Shown here one piece after another: positions 44,329 to 54,171 of a stretch of 64,000 nucleotides of DNA. The stretch is taken from NCBI GenBank assembly GCA_964645585.1, contig CAZYAN010000004.1, positions 1 to 64,000 on the forward strand, in the 5' to 3' direction. Source of the stretch: DATGSL01 sp964645585 (lineage in GTDB: Bacteria; Verrucomicrobiota; Verrucomicrobiia; Opitutales; T3Sed10-336). The notes under the pieces are model-generated. The model worked only from the letters and a program-made list of their open reading frames with translations. It did no database searches and was not told the DNA's origin. Both the position numbers and the translations under genes were made by a program. Numbering within the stretch: the first letter of the stretch is position 1; the number at the start of each line of letters is the position of its first letter.

Positions 44329-46701
44329 CTACTCCACCGATTTAAGCGCCGAAACCATGTCCAGTCGAAAGAGTCGTCGAATCATTAACAAAAGGGCAAG
44401 GGTTGAGGCAACCACGACCCCGCCGGCCGAAAAGGCAAGCGGGCGTGCTGTCATGACAAAGGGAATACGAAAAATGTCCATCGCCATCGCGTGATTTAAT
44501 GTCCAGGCAAACGCGATTCCGATTCCCCAGCCTGCCGGAATCGCGACCGCGGTCAGAATTCCGATCTCTCCAACGAGAATCCAGGCGACCTCGCCGCGCG
44601 TGAACCCGAGCACCCGGAGGGTCGCCAACTCCCGCGCCCGCTCCGCGAACGTGATCCGCGCGTTGTTATAAACCACCGCGAAGGCGATCGAACCAGCCAG
44701 CACGAGCAGGATTCCCATGAAAATCAGCACCGTGTCTTTCATGTAATCGCGGATATTGCGCGCCGCTTCAGCAACTGTCCCGATTCCCGCGACACTTGGA
44801 AGCTCCCAGAGCTCACGGTACAGGCTGGCCTGTTCCGCGGGATCCGTTAACAGCCACGCCCCGGAAATGGAGGGACCCTCTTTCAGCATCCGGTTGAGCG
44901 CCCGACGCTCCATGTAGCCGGAAACGCCGACCGGCTCATCAACGACCCCCGCCAGTGTCGCCCGCACGGTTTCGCGCCGCCCTTCGAGAATCTCCACCTG
45001 CACGGATTCACCGATGCCCACCCCAAGATAGTCAGCTAAATACCGCGTGAGAAAAAGTCCCTCCTCCGGCAGCACAACCGGGACATTCTCCCGGTCCAGC
45101 AATCGGCGCATCGTCGAACCGGCTTCCGTGCCTACAATCGCGGTCCGGTAATCGGAAGTCCCACTGACCAGGCGCACCGGCGCCGACCGGTATCCCTCGA
45201 CATAACGAACGCCGGGAAGGTGCCGCAACTCAGTCACTGCCCGCTCGGAAACGGGATCGGTCAGCACAACATCGACATCCATATTGAGCACCAGGCGATA
45301 CTGCGTGTCGATCAGTCCTTCCACCGCGCCAAACTGAAAACTGCCGACGAGCAGCAGCGAGGCCGACAGCGCGATGCCCGCGATGGAAAACGTCGACTTC
45401 AACGGGTGGCGGGAAAGGTTGCGTATAATAATACGCGTCGGCTGACCCAATAAGCGGCCAGCAGCGGAACTTTCAATCCAGCCGCGCCGGTATCGCTCGG
45501 GCGGCGGCGGACGCATCGCTTCGGCTGGCGGAAGTTTCACCGCCGACCGAACCGCGGCGAACGTGCCGGCCGTCGCCGAGCCGCCCGCGACGCCAACCGC
45601 CAGCAGGACAAGCCGGGGCTGAAAACGGGTGATGAGTTCAGGAAACTGGAAGTACTCCTCATAAACTCCCGCGAGCGCTTCGCCCGCCCATTGTCCCAGA
45701 ACCGCGCCGGCGACGGATCCGACTAACACGATCGTGCCGGTCAGCATCGCGTAATGCGCCCCAATAGCGGCATTGCTGTATCCAAATGCCTTGAGCACCG
45801 CAATCTGCTCGCGTTGCAGCCGAATAATTCTGTTCATCAGCACGTGCAGGAGAAAGGCGGCGACCCCAAGAAAAATTGTCGGCAGAATCGACGCCATCAC
45901 GCGCAATTGATCGATTTCCTCCGACAAGAACCGGTGGGAATTCTGATCCTCCCGCCCATACGCGCCGACTCCTCCATAGCGATCGAGCAGGAGGTCGAGC
46001 GCCTCGATCACCCGCTGCTCGGATGTGCCCGCGTGGAGCGTCAGAACGACATTGTTGAACGCTCCTTCCATCGCGAACGCATTCGCCAGCGCGCGGCGAT
46101 TCATCCACAGCACCGCGTAGCGCGCGTGATCCGGCAAAAGGTCCGCGGGCCCCACCTGGTAGACGAACTCCGGCGACAGCGCGATCCCGACGATGGTCAG
46201 CTCCTCATAACCGCCGCGAATGATCGCTCGCAACGAGTCGCCGGGACGCAGGCCGTGCGCCCGCGCGAACGGCTCGCTCACCGCGACCTCATCCGACCGT
46301 CCCGCGAGCGGGAGCCGACCTTCCCGGATATGAAGACGATTCAGCTCCGGCTGAGAGCCATCCGGAATCGAAACGGCATCACCCCGAACCGGATCGGCGA
46401 ATCCCGCGACATCGATCCTCACCGGCGCGCGCACGCGCGTCTCCAGATAATCAATACCGGGAATTTCACGCAGGCGTTCGATCAGCCCGTCCGGCGCCCG
46501 TTTCAAATCAGCGAACACGTCGGCGAACTTGTAATCCTGATAATACCGCGCACGCGTCAGCTGCAGAGCGTCCAGGGTCGAGAGCGAGATCAGAAGCGTC
46601 ATCACCCCGGCGGCGATCACGACCCCGATCGCCGCCATTTGGCCTTTCAATCCCACAAAATCACGCAGCAGTTTCCGATGGAGCGCCCGCATCGATGTCA
46701 C
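44329..46701 (-). CDS. MacB/DevC-like FtsX-family ABC permease
   Basis: A 790-residue permease with two FtsX-type halves. It has a first helix near the N-terminus (VVIAAGVMTLLISLSTL), a large extracytoplasmic domain, three helices near residue 270-370 (ILPTIFLGVAAFLLHVLMNRI, AMLTGTIVLVGSVAGAVLG, LVLLAVGVAGGSATA), a second unit from about 430 (LKSTFSIAGIALSASLLLVGSF) and final helices (VLIFMGILLVLAGSIAFAVVY, GILTAVAIPAGWGIGIAF). Its start overlaps the ATPase gene by four bases. The length and double FtsX layout fit a mechanotransmission exporter. Confidence 0.87.
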   Translation of the reverse strand: MTSMRALHRKLLRDFVGLKGQMAAIGVVIAAGVMTLLISLSTLDALQLTRARYYQDYKFADVFADLKRAPDGLIERLREIPGIDYLETRVRAPVRIDVAGFADPVRGDAVSIPDGSQPELNRLHIREGRLPLAGRSDEVAVSEPFARAHGLRPGDSLRAIIRGGYEELTIVGIALSPEFVYQVGPADLLPDHARYAVLWMNRRALANAFAMEGAFNNVVLTLHAGTSEQRVIEALDLLLDRYGGVGAYGREDQNSHRFLSEEIDQLRVMASILPTIFLGVAAFLLHVLMNRIIRLQREQIAVLKAFGYSNAAIGAHYAMLTGTIVLVGSVAGAVLGQWAGEALAGVYEEYFQFPELITRFQPRLVLLAVGVAGGSATAGTFAAVRSAVKLPPAEAMRPPPPERYRRGWIESSAAGRLLGQPTRIIIRNLSRHPLKSTFSIAGIALSASLLLVGSFQFGAVEGLIDTQYRLVLNMDVDVVLTDPVSERAVTELRHLPGVRYVEGYRSAPVRLVSGTSDYRTAIVGTEAGSTMRRLLDRENVPVVLPEEGLFLTRYLADYLGVGIGESVQVEILEGRRETVRATLAGVVDEPVGVSGYMERRALNRMLKEGPSISGAWLLTDPAEQASLYRELWELPSVAGIGTVAEAARNIRDYMKDTVLIFMGILLVLAGSIAFAVVYNNARITFAERARELATLRVLGFTRGEVAWILVGEIGILTAVAIPAGWGIGIAFAWTLNHAMAMDIFRIPFVMTARPLAFSAGGVVVASTLALLLMIRRLFRLDMVSALKSVE

Positions 46702-47456
46702 CAGCTCAGTTCATGCACCGGGCGCCGCCGGGTGTTGCGCCGGTCTTCGCTCAAACGCCCGTCCCGCATGCGGATCACGCGATCGGCCATTTCGCCAATC
46801 ACCTGGTTGTGCGTGATCAGCATCGTCGTCGTACCGAGCTGCCGGTTGATCGTTTCAATCGCCTCGAGCACCCGAATGCTCGTCTTCGAGTCGAGCGCGC
46901 CCGTCGGTTCATCGCAGAGCAGCACCGCCGGCCGCTTGGCGATCGCCCGCGCGATAGCCACCCGCTGCTGCTCGCCGCCGGAAAGCTGGGATGGGAAGTG
47001 ATCCATCCGGTCGCGCAGGCCGACGAGCTCCAAGGCTTCCGCCGGCGACATCGGGTCGCGAGCGATATCCGTGACGATCGCCACATTCTCGCGCGCGGTC
47101 AGGCTTGGGATCATGTTGTAAAATTGAAAGACGAACCCGACGTGATGGCGGCGAAACCGCGTCAGTTCCCGCTCCCCCGCCCGCGTCAAATCATGATCGC
47201 GGTAAAAAACTTCGCCGTCCGTGGCCACGTCGATGCCGCCGAGGATATTGAGCAATGTCGATTTCCCGCATCCCGACGGGCCGAGAAGAACCGTCAATTC
47301 ACCGGAATACAAATCGAGATCGACCCCGCGCAAGGCGCGAATCTCCACCTCGCCCACGCGGTAAACCTTCGTGAGACCGCGCACCCGGAAAACCGTCTCC
47401 CGCTCTTTCTCTTCCCGATGCACTGGTTCCAGCCGCGCGCTCACATTGCCCCCCAT
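46698..47456 (-). CDS. MacB/LolD-like ABC ATP-binding protein
   Basis: A 252-residue ATPase with Walker A GPSGCGKST (59-67), signature LSGGEQQR (158-165), and Walker B VLLCDEPTGALD. The start is the ATG at 47456, which has a good GGAGG ribosome site eight bases upstream; the open frame to 47612 lacks conservation. It heads the three-gene export operon. The class moves lipoproteins, peptides or glycolipids across the envelope by mechanotransmission. Confidence 0.9.
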   Translation of the reverse strand: MGGNVSARLEPVHREEKERETVFRVRGLTKVYRVGEVEIRALRGVDLDLYSGELTVLLGPSGCGKSTLLNILGGIDVATDGEVFYRDHDLTRAGERELTRFRRHHVGFVFQFYNMIPSLTARENVAIVTDIARDPMSPAEALELVGLRDRMDHFPSQLSGGEQQRVAIARAIAKRPAVLLCDEPTGALDSKTSIRVLEAIETINRQLGTTTMLITHNQVIGEMADRVIRMRDGRLSEDRRNTRRRPVHELSW

Positions 47457-47697
47457 TCTGTAACCTCCGCGCGGAGAATGCCAAACCTGATTCGAGAAGT
47501 TTGCCACCCCGGACGCTTCTTCGCCTCGCGGCAACTTCCCGGTTGACGGCGCAAAAAGACTGAGCCGGGGAGAAAGTTGTTTTGATGACAAATAACAGAT
47601 CACAAACGACAAATGACAATTTTTCTGGAACTTTTCCCTAAAAACTGCTGTTCCTGTAATCTCTTTGAAAACCTCTCAAACCTCGCAACAACGAGCT

Positions 47698-48693
47698 ATG
47701 ATCAAAGCAGTAAACCTTACTAAGGATTACGGAACCTTCAGGGCTGTCGATCGCGTGCGGTTTGAAGTCCGCAAAGGTGATGTGCTGGGCTTCCTCGGAC
47801 CCAACGGCGCGGGAAAATCAACCACCATGAAGATGGTGACCGGATTTCTTCCGCCAACGGAAGGCACCGCCGAAATCGGCGGGTTCGACATTCGGAAAAA
47901 CCCGCTGGAAGCGAAAAAACTCCTTGGCTATCTCCCCGAAAGCGGACCGCTTTACCAAGAGATGACGGTCCTCGAATTCCTGCGATTCATCGCGGAGATT
48001 CGCGGTCTTACCGGCAATGCCAGAACACAGGCGCTCACGCGCGTGCTCGATATCTGTCACCTGGAACCGGTGCGTCACCAGACGATTGAAACTCTCAGTA
48101 AGGGTTTCCGGCAGCGCGTCGGGATGGCCCAAGCCATCATTCACGAGCCGGACTGCCTGATCATGGACGAGCCGACCGACGGACTCGATCCCAATCAAAA
48201 GCAAGAGGTTCGGAAGCTGATTGCCGGCATGGGCCGCGAGAAGGCGATCGTTCTGTCCACGCACATCCTCGAAGAGGTCCAAGCGATGTGCAACCGGGTG
48301 ATCATCATCGCGCGAGGGCGTGTCGTCGTGGATGAGAAGCCGGACGAGCTCCTTCGCCGCCACCCGCGGTACAACGTCGTGAAAATTTCCACACGCAATG
48401 GCGACGCGACCGCGATACGGGAGGTCGCCGCGAGAATTCCGAAGGTCCAGAAAGTCGAACCCGTCGACGGCGGCCTTCTGGTCTTTCCGCGGAAAGGCGA
48501 GGACTTGCGCGAAGATCTGTGGAGCGCCGCGCGCGAACAGGCGTGGAACGTCACCGCGCTCGAGAACGTGCCGCTCCGCCTCGAAGAGGTGTTTGCCGCG
48601 CTAACGATGCACAACGGCAGCGCGCCCGCCGGATCGAAAGCAGCTCCCGCCGCGCCGGCCGAGAAAGAAAAAGAGCCCGCCGGCGCGCGGTAA
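47698..48693 (+). CDS. Gld-type ABC transporter ATP-binding protein (copy 2)
   Basis: A 331-residue ATPase with Walker A GPNGAGKST (34-42), signature LSKGFRQRVG, Walker B CLIMDEPTDGLDPNQ and a C-terminal extension ending in an Ala/Glu/Lys-rich tail (APAAPAEKEKEPAGAR). It is the head of a second Gld-like module; the same four-gene order occurs at 24198-29356 but the proteins are clearly diverged. The ATG at 47698 follows an upstream GAG. The gap of 241 bases to the divergent ABC ATPase contains A/T-rich repeat-like words and probably both promoters. Confidence 0.88.
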   Translation: MIKAVNLTKDYGTFRAVDRVRFEVRKGDVLGFLGPNGAGKSTTMKMVTGFLPPTEGTAEIGGFDIRKNPLEAKKLLGYLPESGPLYQEMTVLEFLRFIAEIRGLTGNARTQALTRVLDICHLEPVRHQTIETLSKGFRQRVGMAQAIIHEPDCLIMDEPTDGLDPNQKQEVRKLIAGMGREKAIVLSTHILEEVQAMCNRVIIIARGRVVVDEKPDELLRRHPRYNVVKISTRNGDATAIREVAARIPKVQKVEPVDGGLLVFPRKGEDLREDLWSAAREQAWNVTALENVPLRLEEVFAALTMHNGSAPAGSKAAPAAPAEKEKEPAGAR

Positions 48694-48773
48694 AAACAAG
48701 CTCGGATCGCGCGCGGAAAATTCGCCCCGGTCCTTTATCTCTTTTTTTCAACTTCCATCTCTTCGTTCGAAAG

Positions 48774-49499
48774 ATGAATCCTGTTCTCTCTATTTTTAAA
48801 CGCGAATTCATGGGCTACTTCCGCTCGCCGGTCGCCTATGTCTTCCTGATCGTATTTCTCGTCGCCGCGGTTGGCCTCCCCTGGTTCCTCGGCGGCTTTT
48901 TTGAAACTAACGAAGCCAGCCTCGACCGGTTTTTCCGCTTTCTTCCTTGGGTATTCCTTTTTCTGATACCTGCGGTCGGCATGCGCCTCTGGTCGGAGGA
49001 ACGGCGCTCGGGAACTTGGGAACTGCTCTTCACCCTGCCGATTTCTGTCGGACAGGCGGTCATCGGAAAATTTCTCGCCGGATGGGCCTTTATCTCCCTC
49101 GCGGTCATCTTGACGGTGACCATGCCGATCACTGTCGCCTATCTCGGCGAACCGGACTGGGGTCCCGTTTTCGCCGGTTACACGGGAAGCATCCTGATGG
49201 CCGGGGCTTACCTCGGAATCTGTTCAGTGGCTTCGTCGCTGACAAAAAACCAGGTCATCGCATTCGTTATCAGCTTGGTGCTCTGCCTCATCCTGGTTCT
49301 CCTCGGCTGGAGCGTTTTTAACGAGTTGCTGCTCGGTATCTCCCTTCCGGTCGCCGTCGTCGACGCGCTCGCGAATTTCAGCTTTATCACCCACTTCGAA
49401 TCCCTGACTAAAGGACTGATCCGGCTGAAGGACCTCGTCTTCTTCTTTTCGCTGATGGGCTTCTGCCTCTGCGCCAACATTCTCGTCCTCGAACGCTGA
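48774..49499 (+). CDS. Gld-type ABC permease (copy 2)
   Basis: A 241-residue permease with six hydrophobic helices: VAYVFLIVFLVAAVGLPWFL, FLPWVFLFLIPAVGMRLW, FLAGWAFISLAVILTVTM, GSILMAGAYLGICSVAS, IAFVISLVLCLILVLLGW and LVFFFSLMGFCLCANILVL. LWSEERRSGTWELLFTLPI is the family's cytoplasmic coupling stretch. It is collinear with copy 1 but does not read as a recent duplicate. It starts at ATG 48774; the open frame back to 48519 overlaps the ATPase gene and is not expected to be used. Confidence 0.85.
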   Translation: MNPVLSIFKREFMGYFRSPVAYVFLIVFLVAAVGLPWFLGGFFETNEASLDRFFRFLPWVFLFLIPAVGMRLWSEERRSGTWELLFTLPISVGQAVIGKFLAGWAFISLAVILTVTMPITVAYLGEPDWGPVFAGYTGSILMAGAYLGICSVASSLTKNQVIAFVISLVLCLILVLLGWSVFNELLLGISLPVAVVDALANFSFITHFESLTKGLIRLKDLVFFFSLMGFCLCANILVLER

Positions 49500-49522
49500 T
49501 ACTCAATTTTGCCTTTCTTGCC

Positions 49523-51421
49523 ATGAAGCATTTCAACAAATGGATCGCCCTGGCCCTTCTCGTGGTCGGTCTTGTGCTCATTAATTTTATCGGAAGTCTC
49601 TTCCGCGGTCAGGCGGACTTCACCGCAAACAAGCTCTTCACCCTCTCCGACGGGAGCCGGAGCATTCTCGAAAAGATCCAGGAGCCGATCACGCTCCGCT
49701 TCTACTTCAACCGAAGCGCGGAAGGCGCGCCGGCGTTTATTAAAAACTACGCCGCCCTCGTCGAAGATTTCCTCCGGCAATACGAATCGGCCGCGCGCGG
49801 GAACATCCATCTCGAAGTGATCAACCCGCGTCCCGACACGGAAGAAGAGGAAGCCGCGATTCGCGCCGGGATCAGCCGACAGCCCCTGCCGACCGGAGAA
49901 AGTCTTTTCTTCGGACTGGCCGCGATTCAAGCTGACCGCGAACAGGTGCTGCCGATGTTCAATCGCCAGCGGGAAGAGTTTCTCGAATACGATATTTCCC
50001 AGCTGATTCACCAAGTCCAGCAGACCGAACTTCCCAAACTCGGCGTGATCACCGGCCTCGATGTCTTCGGCAACCCCGCGGCCGCCATGTTCGGGCAGCC
50101 GCCGCAGGGAAATCAGGAAGACTGGGTGTTCGTGCAGGAGCTGAGAAACCGATTCGAAGTCGAACAAGTCCAAGGCGATGAATTGCCTGACGATCTCGAC
50201 CTGCTCGCGGTCATCCACCCGCAGGAACTTTCCGAACAGCTGCAATTTGAGATCGATCAGTTCCTGCTTTCCGGCAAACCGGTCTTCGCGGCGGTCGATC
50301 CGTCCTCCTTTGAACAGCGCTCCAGCGCAAACCAGCAGCAGATGATGATGGGGATGACGCCCCCGGCATCCAGTGACCTGCCGCAACTGTTTTCGTCCTG
50401 GGGTATTGAATACGATTCCTCCATGGTTGTCGGTGATTTGCAGCTCGCCACGCCGGTGAACACCGGTGCCGGTCAGCCAGTCCGGTATCCTGTCTGGCTG
50501 ACCTTGCACGAGTTCAACCGGGAAACGCCGCCGACCGCGCAGCTTAACCAGATGCTTCTGCCGGAGCCTGGAAGTTTTACCCTCGCCGAAGACTCGGACT
50601 TGGAGTTGATTCCGCTCCTGTCGGCGACCGAGGAAAGCGGCGAGGTCATGGGGCAGACCTTGCGGTTTGCCGATCCAAACAGCATTGCGCGCCAAATCGA
50701 GCCCAGCGGCGAGGCGCCGGTGATCGCCGGCATCATTCGCGGCTCGTTTCCATCCGCCTTCCCCGACGGGCGGCCGCAGGCGGATGAGGAGGAAGAAGAT
50801 TCAGAAAGCGAGAGCGGCGAGGCGGCGGAATCCAATGAAGAAACGGCGCCATCCTTAAAAGCATCTTCCGGAACGAGCACCCTCGTCCTCATTGCCGACA
50901 CCGACTTCCTGAGCGACCGTTTTTCGGTGCAAATCATGAACTTCCTCGGCATGCGCGCGATGCAGCCGCTGAACGATAATCTCTCGTTCATCAACAACGC
51001 GGTTGAGTTCCTCGCCGGCAGCGAAGATCTGATCAGCCTCCGCGGGAAAGGGACGTCGATCCGGCCATTCGAAGTCGTGCGCGACATGGAAGTCGCGGCG
51101 CAGAAAAAATATGAGGAGCAGCTGACCGAGCTCGAGGAGCGGCTGCGTGAAGTGCAGGACAATTTGCGGGAGCTTCAGGCTCAGCAGGGCGAGCAAGGGC
51201 GCTTGGTCGCCTCACCCGAAGTTCGCGAGGAGATCGAGAAATTCCGCCTCCAGGAAGCGGAGATGCGCGGCGAGCGGCGTGAGATCCGAAAGCGTCTCCG
51301 CGAAGACATTGAAAACCTGAAATTGAAGCTCGTCCTCGCGAACCTCCTCATTGTTCCCGCCCTCGTCGGCGTCTTTGGAGTCAACTTCTTCATTCTTCGA
51401 ACCCGGCGGCAGAAACGCTGA
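49523..51421 (+). CDS. GldG-like ABC accessory protein (copy 2)
   Basis: A 632-residue protein with an N-terminal anchor (ALALLVVGLVLINFIGSLF), the GldG-type start FTANKLFTLSDGSRSILEKI, a large extracytoplasmic domain, an acidic linker around residues 410-440 (EEEEDSESESGEAAE), a coiled coil near 510-600 (YEEQLTELEERLREVQDNLR) and a C-terminal helix (LANLLIVPALVGVFGVNFF). It is longer than copy 1 (492) because of the acidic linker and coiled coil. The partner genes flank it directly. Confidence 0.8.
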   Translation: MKHFNKWIALALLVVGLVLINFIGSLFRGQADFTANKLFTLSDGSRSILEKIQEPITLRFYFNRSAEGAPAFIKNYAALVEDFLRQYESAARGNIHLEVINPRPDTEEEEAAIRAGISRQPLPTGESLFFGLAAIQADREQVLPMFNRQREEFLEYDISQLIHQVQQTELPKLGVITGLDVFGNPAAAMFGQPPQGNQEDWVFVQELRNRFEVEQVQGDELPDDLDLLAVIHPQELSEQLQFEIDQFLLSGKPVFAAVDPSSFEQRSSANQQQMMMGMTPPASSDLPQLFSSWGIEYDSSMVVGDLQLATPVNTGAGQPVRYPVWLTLHEFNRETPPTAQLNQMLLPEPGSFTLAEDSDLELIPLLSATEESGEVMGQTLRFADPNSIARQIEPSGEAPVIAGIIRGSFPSAFPDGRPQADEEEEDSESESGEAAESNEETAPSLKASSGTSTLVLIADTDFLSDRFSVQIMNFLGMRAMQPLNDNLSFINNAVEFLAGSEDLISLRGKGTSIRPFEVVRDMEVAAQKKYEEQLTELEERLREVQDNLRELQAQQGEQGRLVASPEVREEIEKFRLQEAEMRGERREIRKRLREDIENLKLKLVLANLLIVPALVGVFGVNFFILRTRRQKR

Positions 51422-51464
51422 TGAAAACCGCCTCGGCTGTAACTCAACTTTTGCTGATTCAGAC

Positions 51465-52775
51465 ATGAAGACCAAACCACTCTTCATCGCCATTTGTCTC
51501 CTCGCGGTCCTCGCGGCCCTCGCCTCCTGGCTGACCAGTCGCGACTCCGCTAAGCCTCGCGCGGAACGGCTCTCCGGAGAAACGTTCGTGGAGCCCGCGA
51601 TCGTCGAGAACGCGCGCGAAATTCACCTGCTCGGAGATTCTGACGAAACAGTCGTGCTGCGACAGGAAGACGGCCGCTGGATTCTCCCGGAGTATTTTGG
51701 ACTTCCCGCCGACTTCGATAAGCTTCGGAGAATGACCGGCTCGCTCCTAGAGGCGAAAATCGAGCGCTTTGTCACAAGCAATCCCGACAGCCTTGAGCGC
51801 CTGAAACTCGGCCAGAGTGCAGTCCGCTTCGTCGGCGCCAACGGCGACGAATGGACCCTCGAAACCGGTGACCGCGGTTCTTCCGGGGGAACGTTTTTCA
51901 AGATCAACGGCGAAGATTCCGCCTACCTGACAACAAGTTCCCTCTATCTCGACACGCGTGAAAGCAACTGGCCAGTCAAACGCCCAATCGAGCTGGAGGA
52001 AGGCGATGTCGCCCGTGTGGAACTGACGCTCGACGGAGAACCGCTTGTTTTCGTGCGGGAGAAAAAAGGAGATCCTTATCAATTGGACGGCGGCAAGGAA
52101 AATGAGACCGCGAAAAGCTCCGATGTCGCCAGCCTTGTTCGCACGCTCGTCACGGCCCGTTTCACCGAAGCGCTGGAGCCAGACGGCGCCGATATTCAAG
52201 CCGCGCGCGAACACGCGGCTGCCTTCACAATCGCCTCCTTTGATGGCGCAAACTACACGCTCCATGTCGGCCGCCGCCCAGGAAGCGAGGCGGAGGAAGC
52301 GGACGCGGAACTAGAACCGGAAGCGAAAGGCGCCGAGAAATCCGATTCCGCGAAGGTCTCGGCTTCCGTCGTGATCGATCAGGATGGCAACATCGTTTCA
52401 CCTGAGGAAATCGCCGCCGCGGAAAAGGCCGCCAAAGATAAAGCGGCGGCCGAATCGGCCGACACCGAAACCGAAGCGGCCTCCGAAGCCAACGAGGAGG
52501 ACTCGGCCCCCGAGCCTGTCGATATTGAACCGGGCCCTGTGTTTATCTTTTACGAAAGCGATGACCCCGATTTCATCTGGGCCAGTTTGATGGACCGCGT
52601 GGCCCTGAAGTATTCGGATTATCTTTACAATCAGCTTCCAGACAGTCGCGCCGATCTGATCGAAGTCACCGCCCCTGTTGAGACCACGGCAAGCGAGGAA
52701 ACGCGGGAAAGCGACGAGACGACTGATGCGACTGATGAGTCCGCGGACGCGGAGAAGACTGAGTCTCCCTCCTGA
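51465..52775 (+). CDS. DUF4340-like protein (copy 2)
   Basis: A 436-residue protein with a signal anchor (PLFIAICLLAVLAALASWL), a DUF4340-like body (ILPEYFGLPADFDKLRRMTG, IELEEGDVARVELTLDGEPL, AFTIASFDGANYTLHVGRR), and a strongly Ala/Glu-rich insertion near 275-360 (EEADAELEPEAKG, AAAEKAAKDKAAAESADTE) plus an acidic tail. The insertion is much more biased than the rest and is missing in copy 1. It starts 43 bases after the GldG-like gene and ends the module. Confidence 0.75.
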   Translation: MKTKPLFIAICLLAVLAALASWLTSRDSAKPRAERLSGETFVEPAIVENAREIHLLGDSDETVVLRQEDGRWILPEYFGLPADFDKLRRMTGSLLEAKIERFVTSNPDSLERLKLGQSAVRFVGANGDEWTLETGDRGSSGGTFFKINGEDSAYLTTSSLYLDTRESNWPVKRPIELEEGDVARVELTLDGEPLVFVREKKGDPYQLDGGKENETAKSSDVASLVRTLVTARFTEALEPDGADIQAAREHAAAFTIASFDGANYTLHVGRRPGSEAEEADAELEPEAKGAEKSDSAKVSASVVIDQDGNIVSPEEIAAAEKAAKDKAAAESADTETEAASEANEEDSAPEPVDIEPGPVFIFYESDDPDFIWASLMDRVALKYSDYLYNQLPDSRADLIEVTAPVETTASEETRESDETTDATDESADAEKTESPS

Positions 52776-53155
52776 GGCGTGAACCCGCGCGGATCGGAAA
52801 CGCGGAAGCAGTAAGGTCGCGACATTACAAGGAACAGCCTTGTAATGTCGTCTACGCTCTCACGAGTGCGAATTCCGGGGCGCGGAGACACGAAGCCTCG
52901 CAGGTGCCGGTGTGGGCCGTGGATGTCCGAATTCTTTGCCAAACGTCCGCCCCGCGGAAATAGCCATCCACGCGCCGCCTGTTCTTGCGTTCCCAAAACA
53001 GGTATTCTATAAACGGCGTTCAAATCGTTCCGCCGCGGCCGCAACCGCAACATGCTGCACTTTGCCGCTGATTCCTTTATCAAGCAGCAGCTGACGCGGC
53101 TTTCGGCGGGGCGCGAATTAACCCGATCCGTTATCATTCACGCTTCTTAGCAGCT
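52776..53155. other. Gene-poor interval with a hairpin
   Basis: A 380-base gap between the second Gld module and the sugar isomerase gene. It holds the perfect palindrome at 52820-52850 and no recognisable gene; open frames here run antisense through the end of the DUF4340 gene and show no conserved character. Confidence 0.5.
52820..52850. repeat. Short perfect palindrome (hairpin)
   Basis: The 13-bp arms CGACATTACAAGG (52820-52832) and its complement (52838-52850) flank a five-base loop, 45 bases after the DUF4340 stop. There is no U-tract, so it is more like an intergenic REP-type repeat than a standard terminator. Whether other copies exist cannot be judged from this window. Confidence 0.75.
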
Positions 53156-54151
<996 letters not shown>

Positions 54152-54171
54152 CGTTATCTGGGGAGACATCA

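Noticed and set aside
45754..47001. Long plus frame (415 codons) opposite the export permease
   Set aside because: It is an antisense shadow of the FtsX permease and ABC ATPase.
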